Positions 25,914-35,367 are shown, counted from the stretch's first letter. The stretch is DNA of 64,000 bases from Acrocarpospora corrugata (GCF_009687845.1 NZ_BLAD01000062.1:1-64000); one strand, 5' to 3'. Notes: generated by a model not told the origin, from the letters alone. Made by a program: numbers and translations.

Positions 25914-27034
25914 GAGTCTCTAACCTGCCTTTCGAGTGTGTCGAGATGCCGGGCCAGCGCGACCAGCTGGGTGTCGTCGGCGGGTGCGGGGCCGTACAGG
26001 GCGTGCCGGATCTGTCCGGCATCCTGCCCGATCCGTACGGCTATCGCGGCCACGATCGCGTCCGGCGTGCTGGCCGGGGTGAGCCCCAGCCGGGGAACGA
26101 TGCGGTCCAGGGTGGCGGCGCGCAGCGCGTGCCCGGCCCGGTCGCGGGCGCGGCGCGCCCGGTAGAGACGGCCCCGGCCCTCCGCGGTCTCGGCGGCGCG
26201 GACCACCACCGGGAGTTTCTCGGTCACCACCGGGCCGAGCCGACGGCCCTGCGCGATCGCGATCAGGCCGACCGCCACGATCAGGCTCCAGACCAGCCAG
26301 CCGACCTGGTCGGGGACGAGCTCCTCCAGGGTCGCCGTGGGCTGGTCGCCCTGCGGCAGCCGGGGCGCGAACCAGGTCACCCGGGGGTGGGCGCCGACCA
26401 GGTTGACGGCCAGGGCGGCGTTGCCGTCCTCGATCAGCCTGCCGTTGGTCATGAAGTCGCCGGAGCCGACGATGGTGGTGGTCCTGCCGTTCGGCCGGTA
26501 TCGGATCAGCGAGCCTTCGTAGCAGCGCGCGTCCGGGCCGGTGACCTGGTAGGCGGTGCCGCCCATGCGGGCGCTGCCGGCCTGGACGGCCTCGCGCAGG
26601 CCGCAGGTGGGTTCGCGGCTTCTGGCCGGGTCGTAGTCGCCTTCGCTGACGCCGGGAGCCAGCTCGTCCAGGACCAGGTCCATCGGGCCGATCAGCAGCA
26701 GGTCACCGGGCAGCTCGGAGATCCGGTCCAGCAGGTCCTCGCCCATCAGGTATTCGGGCCGGGTCAGCACCACCAGCGAATCGGGCGTCGCGATCTCCCT
26801 GGCCTCCTGCACTGTGCGCACCTGCTCGACCCGCACGCCCTGGTCGGCCAGGAGCGCGGCCAGCGCGTGCGCGCCGCCGGGGCCGGTGCCCTCGGCGTCC
26901 AGGTAGCCGCCGGGGCGGGGGGTGGACACGGTGACCATGAGCATGGCGACCACGACGATCACCAGCAGCAGGCCGAGCGCGCCGCGCCAGGTGCGCCACC
27001 GATCGCGGATCCGCGGTGAGGTGGGCCGGCTCAT
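25910..27034 (-). CDS. DUF4350 domain membrane protein
   Basis: A 374-residue protein with an N-terminal TM (about 18-38), an extracytoplasmic DUF4350 domain (GGAHALAALLADQGVRVEQV; DSLVVLTRPEYL; GSGDFMTNGRLIEDGNAALAVNL), a second TM near 250-265 and a cytoplasmic helical tail. The fold resembles glutamine-amidotransferase-like domains without catalysis. It overlaps the flanking genes by 4 bp on both sides, so it is a tightly coupled subunit of the MoxR/DUF58 system. The exact role is unknown. Confidence 0.85.
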   Translation of the reverse strand: MSRPTSPRIRDRWRTWRGALGLLLVIVVVAMLMVTVSTPRPGGYLDAEGTGPGGAHALAALLADQGVRVEQVRTVQEAREIATPDSLVVLTRPEYLMGEDLLDRISELPGDLLLIGPMDLVLDELAPGVSEGDYDPARSREPTCGLREAVQAGSARMGGTAYQVTGPDARCYEGSLIRYRPNGRTTTIVGSGDFMTNGRLIEDGNAALAVNLVGAHPRVTWFAPRLPQGDQPTATLEELVPDQVGWLVWSLIVAVGLIAIAQGRRLGPVVTEKLPVVVRAAETAEGRGRLYRARRARDRAGHALRAATLDRIVPRLGLTPASTPDAIVAAIAVRIGQDAGQIRHALYGPAPADDTQLVALARHLDTLERQVRDS

Positions 27035-27654
27035 CCGGCCACCAGGATCGGCCGGGCCTGCCGCAGGCTCTCGTCCAGCGCGGCCAGCCTGGCGTAACCG
27101 TCAGGCGTGCCGGGCGTCTCCCCGTAGGTCACGTCGTCGAAGTGCCGGGCGGCGGCGGCCAGTTCGGCCGCGAACGCGGGCAGCGCGCGCCCGGCCTCGG
27201 TGGCGAACTCGGCGGCGGTGCGGCCGGGCTGGCCGTCCACGATGGCGCGTTCCTCCAGGTCACGGGCGATGGCGCGGAGCCGTTCCCGGACCGCGGCGGC
27301 CCACTCCTGCCGCTGCGCGTGCGCCTCCGCGGCGGCCCGGTGCTCGGCGGCCGACCGGATCTGCTCGTCGTACAGTTCGGCCGCGCCGGAGGCGGCCCTG
27401 GTCGCCCTGGTGGCGGCGCGCAGCAGCAGGACGGCCAGCCCGGCCACGACCAGGACCAGCACGAACAGCGCGGCCCAGCCGCCGGGCACGCCCTCGGCCG
27501 CCCGAAACAGCTCGTCCAGCCGCTCGAAGGCCCACTCGACCAGCCGGTCCCACCACGATTGCCTCGGATACATCGGCTTGGCCAGTTCGCGGATCGCCGC
27601 GTCCCTGGCGGCCTCCCGGCCGAGATCGACCGGGACGTCCAGCAGGGTGGTCAC
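27031..27654 (-). CDS. DUF4129 domain membrane protein
   Basis: A 207-residue protein with one TM (about 62-80) preceded by a short external part (PMYPRQSWWDRLVEWAFERL) and followed by a cytoplasmic helical region with the DUF4129 pattern (AAEFATEAGRALP; AAARHFDDVTYG). The start is GTG 27654, overlapping the upstream stop. It is an obligate neighbour of MoxR/DUF58/DUF4350 in actinobacteria and is probably a structural subunit of that membrane-associated assembly. No enzymatic motif is visible. Confidence 0.83.
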   Translation of the reverse strand: MTTLLDVPVDLGREAARDAAIRELAKPMYPRQSWWDRLVEWAFERLDELFRAAEGVPGGWAALFVLVLVVAGLAVLLLRAATRATRAASGAAELYDEQIRSAAEHRAAAEAHAQRQEWAAAVRERLRAIARDLEERAIVDGQPGRTAAEFATEAGRALPAFAAELAAAARHFDDVTYGETPGTPDGYARLAALDESLRQARPILVAG

Positions 27655-28898
27655 TGCGGCCAGTACCCCGGCGGGCGGTGGCCGGAGCCGTACGCCGGAT
27701 GCCAGAGGTCCTGCGGCCCGGTGGGCATGCCGCCGCGCTGCCGTTCCAGCGCCTCGGTCTGCAGGACCAGGTCGAACGCTTCGGCCCGCATCCGCCGGTC
27801 GGCGTAGAGCAGGGCGTTCACGGCGGCCGAGAACGGGCTGGAGAGGGTCGCGCCGATGATGGCCCCGATGGTGGCCAGCCCCGTCGACAGGTACAGGCCG
27901 GAGGTGAACTCCTCCAGGCTGGTGGCGTCCCCGCCGGGGAGCGCGCTGCCCGCGATCTGGAAGGGCGCGGCGACCGCGAGCTGGATCAGGAAGACGATGA
28001 GCCCGGTCAGCAGCAGGATGCCGAACACCCGCCAGAAGTCCCCGCGGACCAGCCGGAACGACCGGGAGATGGCGGCGAACACGCCGATCCGCTCCAGCAC
28101 GACCGCCGGTCCTGCCAGGCTCATCTTGGTGTAGAAGAAGACCGCGCCGACCACGCCGCCGACGAAGAGCAGGAAGCCGACCAGCACGATCGCGCCGGTC
28201 GGCGCCCCGATCCCGGCCAGCACGACGATCACCAGGAACGGGAACAGGAAGATGCCGAACACCACCAGGGTCTGCAGCAGGCCGAGCCCCAGCAGCGGCA
28301 GCACCCGCCCGGCGGTCTGCCGCCAGGCCTCCCCGATGGTGATCGACTCACCGAACACCGACCGCCCGACCACGCTGGTCAGCATGCCGGTCAGCACCAC
28401 CATGGCGATCACGGACACGATCACGCTGAGCAGCGTCCCGCCGAGGAATCCCGCGATCGGGCCCAGGATCTGCCCCGGGTCGTCTTCCAGCGTCCGCTCG
28501 TCGATCGAGGCCAGGTCGGTCAGCGGGACGATGGTGACCATCTGGATCCCGAACGCGACCAGCTGGCTGATGGTCACCACGACCGCGGAGAGCCCGAGCG
28601 TCGCCTTCGGATCGGTCCGGATGGCCGCCATCGCGCCATTGAACATGTCGCCCATGGTCAGCGGGCGCAGCGGAATGATGCCCGGCTTCAGTACCGGCGC
28701 GCCATATGGGTTGTATGGCAGCTGCGGATAGGGCTGCTGGGGCGGGTAGGGCTGATACGGCATTTGCCCCGGTGGCGGGGGCGGCGGCGGAGGCTGCTGA
28801 CCGGGGGCCGCCCAGGAACCCGGGTCGGGCACGCCGTACGCGGGGGGCTGCTGAGCCGCCCATCCGGGCGGCGGGTTCTCAGGGGGACCGTCTGTCAT
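27651..28898 (-). CDS. multi-span membrane protein with GPDPase-type membrane domain and Pro-rich N-terminus
   Basis: A 415-residue protein: a ~75-residue Pro/Gln/Tyr-rich disordered N-terminus, then six or more hydrophobic segments. Motifs such as TMGDMFNGAMAAIRTDP and VLERIGVFAAISRSFRLV are typical of the glycerophosphodiester phosphodiesterase membrane domain (without the catalytic domain). First gene of the minus-strand operon, with ATG 28898 after AGGA. It probably forms part of, or localises, the MoxR-linked complex; this is inference. Confidence 0.8.
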   Translation of the reverse strand: MTDGPPENPPPGWAAQQPPAYGVPDPGSWAAPGQQPPPPPPPPGQMPYQPYPPQQPYPQLPYNPYGAPVLKPGIIPLRPLTMGDMFNGAMAAIRTDPKATLGLSAVVVTISQLVAFGIQMVTIVPLTDLASIDERTLEDDPGQILGPIAGFLGGTLLSVIVSVIAMVVLTGMLTSVVGRSVFGESITIGEAWRQTAGRVLPLLGLGLLQTLVVFGIFLFPFLVIVVLAGIGAPTGAIVLVGFLLFVGGVVGAVFFYTKMSLAGPAVVLERIGVFAAISRSFRLVRGDFWRVFGILLLTGLIVFLIQLAVAAPFQIAGSALPGGDATSLEEFTSGLYLSTGLATIGAIIGATLSSPFSAAVNALLYADRRMRAEAFDLVLQTEALERQRGGMPTGPQDLWHPAYGSGHRPPGYWPQ

Positions 28899-29193
28899 GT
28901 CCCAATCCTGGCATGATGTACGGCTACCCGGAGTCCTCCGTATGGGGAAACCATGAACCCGGGATGGCAGAAACGCGCTGTCGAAGCGCAGACTTGGAAC
29001 GTGACCACACCATGGAGTTCCCGCGAACTCGGCCTTATACGGTCAGATCATCGCGCGTTCCCCCACAAGCCCCTAAACTCCATCCTTTGTCATGGTCGTG
29101 TATCACCCAGGTGGTGGTCGCGGGTAACCTTCCCATAAACCCGGAAAATCCACCCCATACCTCCCAAACTGCGCTAAGAACGAATGAGGGGCC
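28899..29193. other. 295-bp divergent intergenic region upstream of mtrA
   Basis: No gene is visible here. It must carry promoters for the minus-strand operon (start 28898) and for mtrA (start 29194, RBS GAGGGG). AT-richer stretches lie at about 29040-29115 and 29120-29180. I could not assign -35/-10 boxes or MtrA sites with confidence. Confidence 0.6.
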
Positions 29194-29871
29194 ATGAAAG
29201 GACGCGTGCTGGTCGTCGACGACGACGCCGCTCTCGCCGAGATGCTCGGCATCGTGTTGCGCGGAGAAGGGTTTGAGCCGTCGTTCGTGTCCGACGGCGA
29301 CAAGGCGCTCGACGCGTTCCGCGACACCCGCCCGGATCTGGTCCTGCTCGACCTGATGCTGCCCGGCGCGGACGGCATCGACGTCTGCCGCCGGATCAGG
29401 GCCGAATCCGGGGTGCCGATCGTCATGCTCACCGCCAAGAGCGACACCATCGACGTGGTGCTCGGGCTGGAGTCGGGCGCGGACGATTACATCGTCAAGC
29501 CGTTCAAGCCGAAGGAACTGGTGGCGCGGGTGCGGGCGCGGCTGCGCCGGACCGACGAGCCGACGCCGGAAATACTGCAGATAGGGGACATCACCATTGA
29601 TGTCGCCGGGCACTCGGTGAAGCGGCTCGACGAGACCATCAACCTCACGCCGCTGGAGTTCGACCTGCTGGTCGCGCTGGCGCGCAAGCCGCGGCAGGTG
29701 TTCACCCGGGAGGTCCTGCTGGAGCAGGTCTGGGGCTACCGGCACGCGGCCGACACCCGGCTGGTCAACGTGCACGTGCAGCGGCTGCGGGCGAAGATAG
29801 AGAAGGACCCGGAGCATCCGGAGATCGTGGTGACCGTGCGGGGCGTCGGGTACAAGGCCGGCCCCGCGTAG
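29194..29871 (+). CDS. mtrA: response regulator MtrA (OmpR/PhoB type)
   Basis: An essential or near-essential actinobacterial regulator linking cell cycle, envelope homeostasis and development. The 225-residue protein has the receiver acidic pair at 9-11, phosphoacceptor Asp 53 (LVLLDLMLPG), Thr 80 and Lys 102 (KPF). A winged-helix domain ending RGVGYKAGPA follows. It is followed 12 bp later by its sensor kinase mtrB and then lpqB, the invariant actinobacterial trio. The start is ATG 29194 with GAGGGG upstream. Confidence 0.97.
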   Translation: MKGRVLVVDDDAALAEMLGIVLRGEGFEPSFVSDGDKALDAFRDTRPDLVLLDLMLPGADGIDVCRRIRAESGVPIVMLTAKSDTIDVVLGLESGADDYIVKPFKPKELVARVRARLRRTDEPTPEILQIGDITIDVAGHSVKRLDETINLTPLEFDLLVALARKPRQVFTREVLLEQVWGYRHAADTRLVNVHVQRLRAKIEKDPEHPEIVVTVRGVGYKAGPA

Positions 29872-29883
29872 CCGTACCAGCGC

Positions 29884-31650
29884 ATGCCTCCCCCCTCGGC
29901 GTCGGCTTCAGGGCGGAACCTGTCGGGTTCCGCCCTTAAAGCGCGCGGCAAGAAGCCGAGGCGCACGTTCCGGCAGATCGCGCGCGGGGTGCGGCGGCGG
30001 GCGCGGCGGTGGGCCGGGCGGGTGCGGAGCGCCTACCGGCGCTCCCTGCAGCTGCGGGTGGTGACCAGCACGATGGTCATCTCGATGGTCGTGGTGGCCG
30101 TGCTGGGCGTGTTCCTGTTCCAGTCGATCACCGAGACGATGATCGACGGGCGGACCCGGGCGGCGACGGCGGAGGCGAAGGCCAACGTGGCCAGCGTCGC
30201 CGGATACTTCACCGTTTCGCAGAACGATGTGCCGCCGAAGGGCGGCGACGAGGCGGCCGCCCCCATCAGCCCGGTCGAACTCGCCGCCCGCGACCTGGCC
30301 GAACGGGCCGGCTCCCGGTACGACGTGATCATCCTCAACCAGGGCCAGGTCGGCCAGGACCGCGCCACCGGCAGCATCGACGCGGCCAGCGTGCCCGACC
30401 GGCTCCGCCGCGACCTCAAGAAGAACGGCTCCACGCTCAACTGGCGGCAGCCCGCCACCCTGCGCTACCTGGACAACGCCAAACCCAACCAGATCGGCTT
30501 CGTGGTCGGCTCGCTGGTCTACGGCTCCGAGGGCGTCTACGAGATCTACCACCTGTTCCCGCTCCAGGAAGAGGAGGAGACCCTCTCCTCGGTCCTGCAG
30601 CTGCTGGTCATCGTGGGCGCCGGCCTGGTGCTGCTGCTCGCCGCCATCGCCTCCCTGGTCACCCGCCAGGTCGTCACCCCGGTCCGGCTGGCCCGCCAGG
30701 CCGCGGAACGGCTGGCCTCCGGCCGCCTGGAGGAACGCCTCAAGGTCCGCGGCGAGGACGACCTGGCCCGGCTGGCCACCTCCTTCAACGAGATGGCCAG
30801 CAACCTGGCCCTCAAGATCCACCAGCTGGAGGAGCTCTCCCAGGTGCAGCGCCAGTTCGTGTCCGACGTCTCGCACGAGCTGCGCACCCCGCTGACCACC
30901 GTCCGGATGGCCGCCGACCTGCTGTATGAGGCCCGCGAGGACTTCGACCCGATGGCCAGCCGCTCGGCCGAGCTGATGCAGGCCCAGCTCAACCGCTTCG
31001 AGTCGATGCTGGCCGACCTGCTGGAGATCAGCAGGTACGACGCCGGCGCGGCCACCCTCGACCTGGAGTCGGTGGACATGCGCGACGTGGTGCTGCGCGC
31101 CGTCGGCGACTCCGAGGCGCTGGCCGAGCGGCACGTCACCCGGTTCGAGCTGCGGCTGCCCAACGAGCCGTGCATGGCCGAGTGCGACAGCCGCCGGGTC
31201 GAGCGCATCCTGCGCAACCTGCTGTTCAACGCGATCGAGCACGGCGAGGGCAAGGACATCGTGGTCGCGCTCGGCGCCGATCGGGACGCGGTGGCGGTCG
31301 CCGTCCGCGACCACGGGGTGGGGCTGCGGCACGGCGAGGAGAACATGGTCTTCGACCGGTTCTGGCGGGCCGACCCGTCCCGGGCCAGGACCATCGGCGG
31401 CACCGGCCTCGGGCTCGCCATCTCCCGCGAGGACGCGATCCTGCACGGCGGCTGGCTGCAGGCCTGGGGCTCGCCCGGGGAAGGCACCCAGTTCCGGCTG
31501 TCGCTGCCCCGGCTCGCCGGGACCGAACTGAAGGGCTCGCCGTTGCCGCTCGTCCCGCCCGAGGTGGAGATGCGGCGGACCTGGCGCGGGCACGCGACGC
31601 CCGCGCTGTCGGCCGCGACGGGCGAGTCTGGGGTGTTCGATGTCGACTAA
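29884..31650 (+). CDS. mtrB: sensor histidine kinase MtrB
   Basis: The membrane kinase that phosphorylates MtrA. The 588-residue protein has a basic N-terminus, TM1 near 60-82, an extracytoplasmic sensor of ~125 residues, TM2 near 238-260, a HAMP domain (TPVRLARQAAERLASG), an H-box with His ~331 (SDVSHELRTPLT), an N-box (RNLLFNAIEHG), and G-boxes DHGVGL and GGTGLGLA. The last ~50 residues are a Pro/Leu-rich tail. The end overlaps the lpqB start by 11 bp, so translation is coupled and LpqB likely modulates MtrB directly, as known in mycobacteria. Confidence 0.96.
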   Translation: MPPPSASASGRNLSGSALKARGKKPRRTFRQIARGVRRRARRWAGRVRSAYRRSLQLRVVTSTMVISMVVVAVLGVFLFQSITETMIDGRTRAATAEAKANVASVAGYFTVSQNDVPPKGGDEAAAPISPVELAARDLAERAGSRYDVIILNQGQVGQDRATGSIDAASVPDRLRRDLKKNGSTLNWRQPATLRYLDNAKPNQIGFVVGSLVYGSEGVYEIYHLFPLQEEEETLSSVLQLLVIVGAGLVLLLAAIASLVTRQVVTPVRLARQAAERLASGRLEERLKVRGEDDLARLATSFNEMASNLALKIHQLEELSQVQRQFVSDVSHELRTPLTTVRMAADLLYEAREDFDPMASRSAELMQAQLNRFESMLADLLEISRYDAGAATLDLESVDMRDVVLRAVGDSEALAERHVTRFELRLPNEPCMAECDSRRVERILRNLLFNAIEHGEGKDIVVALGADRDAVAVAVRDHGVGLRHGEENMVFDRFWRADPSRARTIGGTGLGLAISREDAILHGGWLQAWGSPGEGTQFRLSLPRLAGTELKGSPLPLVPPEVEMRRTWRGHATPALSAATGESGVFDVD

Positions 31651-33397
31651 ACGCCGCTATCTGGCCGGGCTGGTCGCGCTGGGGGCGATATCGGCGTGCA
31701 CCATCGTGCCGTCCAGCGGCAACCCCACCACCGTGGACAAGGAGGATGGCGGCAGCGATCCGCTGAGCCAGCCCTACGTCCGCGTCATCGCCACCGAGCC
31801 CAAGCCGGACGCCACCCCGGTGGAGATCGTGCAGGGTTTCCAGGCGGCCATGGCCGGGTTCGACGACACCAGCCGGGTGATCGCCAGGAAGTACCTTACC
31901 CCCGAGGCGCAGGCGAAGTGGAATCCGGCCGAGGCCGACGCCGTCATCTGCGACTGCAAGTTCACCGCCTCCGAGCTGCCGGAGCCGGACGCCACCGAGT
32001 ACACCCTGCCGATCAAGGGCAAGAAGATCGCCACCATCGATCCGCAGGGCCGCTACCACGCCATCGGGACCGACGTGGAGAGCAGCGAGCGCATCGCGCT
32101 GGTCAAGCTGAACGGCCAGTGGCGGATCTCGGCCGCGCCGCCAGGACTGCTGCTGCGGCCGGACGACCTGTCCCGGGCTTACCGTTCGGTGACTCTCTAC
32201 TACCCCGACGTCGGCAGCGTCGGGCTGGTCGCCGACCGGGTCCGGCTGCCCATCGACCCCGTACGCGGCTTCCCCGAGTCGCTGATCGAACGCCTGCTGC
32301 GCGGGCCCAGCAAACCGCTCGCCGACGGCGTGCAGAACACCTTCCCGCGTGGCACGGAACTGCACGACATCCGGGTCGAGGACGACGCCGTGGTGATGGA
32401 CTTCAGCGGCCAATTGGCCGAACTGGCCGCCTTCCCCGAGCGGCTGCAGGTGATGAAGGCCCAGCTGGCCTGGACCTTCAGCGCGGTCGCCAACCAGCCG
32501 ATCGTGGTGACCGTCAACGGTGAGCCGTTCCCCGGCGGCGGCCTGCGCTTCCAGCGCGGCGAGTACGTCGGCTACGACCCGGCCGGGCTCCCCAACGACG
32601 CCCTCGGCTACTACGTGCACGACGGCAGGCTGATGAAGCAGCCGCGCACCGGCACCGAGGAGCCGCAGCCGGTGCCGGGCGTGGCCGGCCAGCCCAACCA
32701 GGCCTTCAGCAACCCCGCCCTGGCCGAGACCCCCTACACCCGGGTGGCCGCGCTCCGCCCGGAACCCGGCATCTGGGTCGCCGACCTGGTCGACGGCAGC
32801 CAGTGGCAGCGCTGGATCACCGCCGAGGGCAGACTCACCCCGCCGTCCTGGGACCGGTACGGCGAGGTCTGGTCGGTCGAGAGCACCGGCACCCTGGTCA
32901 ACCCCGGCGCCCGGGTCTGGCGGGCCAGGGACGGCCAGGCCATCCCGGTCAGCGCGCCCGACCTGGAGTCGGTGGACGTGAAGGCGTTCCGGGTGGCCAG
33001 GGACGGAGTCAGGACCGCGATCATCTCCGACGGCGGGGCCGGCGAGAGCGTGCAGATCGGCGTGATCGTCCGGCTCGGCGACTACCGCGTCGGCGGCCTG
33101 GAGACCCTGGTCCCGCCGGAGGAGGGCCGGACCATCGTCGACATCGCCTGGCAGGACGACGGGACGCTGGTGGTCCTCAGCGAGAAGGCCAAGCAGCAGT
33201 CGCTGGCGGTCTACTCGATCGCGGGCGGCGGCGACCCGGAGACGCCGACCGTGGACAAGCGGGTCAGCTCGATCACGGCCGCGCCCGGCCACATGCTCGC
33301 GGTTGACGAGGACGGCGCGCTCCGCACCTGGGGCGACACGAAGTGGGCGACCACCATCAAGTCGGGCGTGACGTACGTGCTCTACCCGCTGGGCTGA
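31640..33397 (+). CDS. lpqB: lipoprotein LpqB
   Basis: An extracytoplasmic lipoprotein that binds the MtrB sensor and tunes MtrAB output. The 585-residue protein has a lipobox ending ISAC at Cys 20, a GerMN-like domain in the first half (SVTLYYPDVGSVGLVADRVRL; RGTELHDIRVEDDAVVMDF), and a C-terminal beta-propeller-like region. ATG 31640 lies inside the mtrB 3' end. It has the normal length for the family. Confidence 0.95.
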   Translation: MSTKRRYLAGLVALGAISACTIVPSSGNPTTVDKEDGGSDPLSQPYVRVIATEPKPDATPVEIVQGFQAAMAGFDDTSRVIARKYLTPEAQAKWNPAEADAVICDCKFTASELPEPDATEYTLPIKGKKIATIDPQGRYHAIGTDVESSERIALVKLNGQWRISAAPPGLLLRPDDLSRAYRSVTLYYPDVGSVGLVADRVRLPIDPVRGFPESLIERLLRGPSKPLADGVQNTFPRGTELHDIRVEDDAVVMDFSGQLAELAAFPERLQVMKAQLAWTFSAVANQPIVVTVNGEPFPGGGLRFQRGEYVGYDPAGLPNDALGYYVHDGRLMKQPRTGTEEPQPVPGVAGQPNQAFSNPALAETPYTRVAALRPEPGIWVADLVDGSQWQRWITAEGRLTPPSWDRYGEVWSVESTGTLVNPGARVWRARDGQAIPVSAPDLESVDVKAFRVARDGVRTAIISDGGAGESVQIGVIVRLGDYRVGGLETLVPPEEGRTIVDIAWQDDGTLVVLSEKAKQQSLAVYSIAGGGDPETPTVDKRVSSITAAPGHMLAVDEDGALRTWGDTKWATTIKSGVTYVLYPLG

Positions 33398-33431
33398 GCT
33401 TTCTGTCGGTGCCGACCGGCAGGGTGGGCGG

Positions 33432-34154
33432 GTGCTCGCCGCCCTGCTCGATCTGATCCTGCCGGCACGCTGCGCCGGGTGTGGAGTCCCTGGTGAGCCG
33501 GTCTGCCCGGTGTGCACGGCGCTGATGTGCGCCGAGCCGAGGCCGCGACCGCCGGAGAATCCGCCGCCCGGGTTGCCGGAGTGCTGGGCGGCGGCCGAGT
33601 ACGCGGGGGCGGTGCGGCGGGTGCTGCTGGCTCACAAGGAACGCGGAAGGGTGACCCTCGCGCCCGCGTTGGGTGCCGCTCTGGCCGGGACTCTGGCGGT
33701 GGCGATGGGCCGGTCGCGGCGGGAGGCGCAATTGGTGCCCGTGCCGAGCGCCCGCGCCGCGACCCGCCGCCGGGGACACGATCCGGTGCGCTGGATGGCG
33801 GCCCTGGCCGTACCCGAGCTGCGGGCCGCCGGCTGGCCGGTCACGCTCGCGCCGGTGCTGCGGCCACGGCGGCGGGTGGCCGATCAGGCGGGGCTGAGCG
33901 CGCCCGAGCGGGCCGCGAACCTGGCCGGTGGGTTTGTGGCTCGGCCCGGTCCGACAGGCCCCCCAGGGCGCCCGCTGGCCGTCCTGATCGACGATGTGGT
34001 GACCACCGGCGCGACCCTGGCCGCCGCGGCGGCGGCGTTGCGCGCGGCGGGCCTGGAAACGCCGCTCGCGGTGACGGTCGCGGCCACCAGGAAGCGGGCG
34101 ACCGCAACGCGACACGCCCGGGATGATCGAAATTTGGGACGTGACCGTAGGTAA
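33432..34154 (+). CDS. comF: ComF-family phosphoribosyltransferase-like protein
   Basis: A 240-residue protein with an N-terminal zinc ribbon (CAGC at 14-17, CPVC at 25-28) and a C-terminal PRTase fold with the PRPP-binding loop VLIDDVVTTGATL near 185-197 and VPVPSARAATRRRGHDP in the middle. In naturally competent bacteria ComF aids DNA uptake; in actinomycetes its role is unproven. It starts at GTG 33432, 34 bp after lpqB. It lies just upstream of the hpf leader, which parallels the comF-hpf order of Firmicutes. Confidence 0.9.
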   Translation: MLAALLDLILPARCAGCGVPGEPVCPVCTALMCAEPRPRPPENPPPGLPECWAAAEYAGAVRRVLLAHKERGRVTLAPALGAALAGTLAVAMGRSRREAQLVPVPSARAATRRRGHDPVRWMAALAVPELRAAGWPVTLAPVLRPRRRVADQAGLSAPERAANLAGGFVARPGPTGPPGRPLAVLIDDVVTTGATLAAAAAALRAAGLETPLAVTVAATRKRATATRHARDDRNLGRDRR

Positions 34155-34340
34155 AGAAACAGTTAAATAACGGTCTGGCCGAATGGCTACACCTCCATGG
34201 CCAAACCACGCCAGCCCCCCTGGTCAGACGGGTTGACTGACGTTCGCATAGAGGAGGCAACCTCACCAAACACTGGCGAGTCCTACCCACGCCACCGCCA
34301 CGGAAAATCACCGAACGTGATCTTCCAGGAGAGGCTACGG

Positions 34341-34369
34341 CTGACATTCGGGCCGGTAGCGACTAGCGT
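34341..34369 (+). promoter_or_regulatory. housekeeping-type promoter for the hpf leader
   Basis: CTGACA (34341-34346) and TAGCGT (34364-34369) with exactly 17 bp between them match the actinobacterial SigA/HrdB consensus. Transcription would begin near 34376, leaving a leader of about 320 nt before the hpf start at 34699. Confidence 0.65.
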
Positions 34370-34375
34370 TCAGGA

Positions 34376-34690
34376 CATGGCACCCGTCCGGGTCCGTGGT
34401 TGCGCCGGACCGACTCCGACCCTCCCCGCTCGCGTGCGGGCGGAGCGGGTCTCGGTCTGGCTAGCCGATGCCAGCCGCAGGCTAAACGGTCCACGTAAGG
34501 CGACTCTTGGTCGACCGATCACGGTGCGGCTTAGAGGTAAGTCCTGCCTTCCCGGGGGTCCAGATGTCCCCCGCCAGAAGAGAAGGGCAGTAGTGGCAAA
34601 GGCCGCGAACCCCTCAGCAGGCGGATGTGGGGACGAAGACCAGGTCGGCCGGGCGGGTGTTCCTTCATGTCAGTCGAGAGGCGAAGGGGG
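34376..34690 (+). ncRNA. structured hpf leader, candidate raiA-motif RNA
   Basis: Lies in the 544-bp gap (34155-34698) between comF and hpf. Two extended helices can be drawn by eye. GACCGA (34408-34413) pairs with TCGGTC (34452-34457) and encloses CCCGCTC/GAGCGGG (34425-34431 with 34443-34449). Around 34544-34590, CTGCCTTC pairs with GAAGGGCAG (one bulge) and encloses GGGGG/CCCCC. The raiA motif is a published large structured RNA found upstream of raiA/hpf in Firmicutes and Actinobacteria, so position and size fit. Family membership was not tested. The first part of the gap (34155-34340) contains AT-rich sequence after comF and no gene. Confidence 0.5.
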
Positions 34691-34698
34691 GCTTTTGC

Positions 34699-35367
34699 GT
34701 GGACATCATCGTCAAGGGACGGCACACCGGAGTGAGTGACCGATTCCGTGATCACGTGACGACCAAGCTGGCCAGAATCGAGCGTCTGGACAACAAACTC
34801 ATCCGCGTGGACGTGGAAGTGTCCAAGGAGCGGAATCCGCGGATGGCGGATCAGCGAGAGCGAGTGGAACTCACCATCCACTGCAAGGGCCCGGCGATCC
34901 GAGCCGAGGCGGCGGCCGACGACCGGTTCGCGGCCCTCGACATCGCCCTCGGCAAACTCGAGTCACGGCTGCGCCGGCTCAGTGACCGGCGCAAGATCCA
35001 TCACGGGAAGAACGCCCCGCCCTCGGTGGCCGAGCTCACCGCGGCCCTGGCCGACGTGAACCAGGAGGCCGACTCGACGCGGTCCTCCGCAGCCGAGCCA
35101 GAACGCAAGTACGAGTACGTCCCACCGCAGAAGCGCAACGGCTATTCCGAGCCCATCATCCCGATCGAGCAGGACGGCGACGGTCCGCTGGTCGTCCGGG
35201 AGAAGTTCCACCAGGCCGACCCGATCACCATCGACCAGGCGCTCCTGGAGATGGAACTCGTCGGCCACGACTTCTTCCTGTTCCGCGACAAGGAGGGCGG
35301 GCAGCCCAGCGTCGTGTACCGGCGCCATGGCTACGACTACGGCGTGCTCCGGCTCGTCGAAAGCTGA
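34699..35367 (+). CDS. hpf: ribosome hibernation-promoting factor, long form
   Basis: Binds the 30S decoding channel and dimerises 70S ribosomes into inactive 100S particles in stationary phase or stress. The 222-residue protein has an N-terminal RaiA/YfiA domain (DIIVKGRHTGVSDRFRDHV; residues 1-100), a linker and the C-terminal dimerisation domain (ITIDQALLEMELVGHDFFLF; ~165-222). The start is GTG 34699 with GGGGGG upstream; an in-frame upstream extension to 34627 lies in the structured leader. It probably has its own promoter at 34341. A good terminator follows. Confidence 0.94.
   Translation: MDIIVKGRHTGVSDRFRDHVTTKLARIERLDNKLIRVDVEVSKERNPRMADQRERVELTIHCKGPAIRAEAAADDRFAALDIALGKLESRLRRLSDRRKIHHGKNAPPSVAELTAALADVNQEADSTRSSAAEPERKYEYVPPQKRNGYSEPIIPIEQDGDGPLVVREKFHQADPITIDQALLEMELVGHDFFLFRDKEGGQPSVVYRRHGYDYGVLRLVES

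Noticed and set aside
34197-34739. 180-codon plus-strand frame between comF and hpf
   Set aside because: Composition is Arg/Pro/Gly-rich without a family pattern; it covers the promoter and the structured leader and runs out of frame into hpf.
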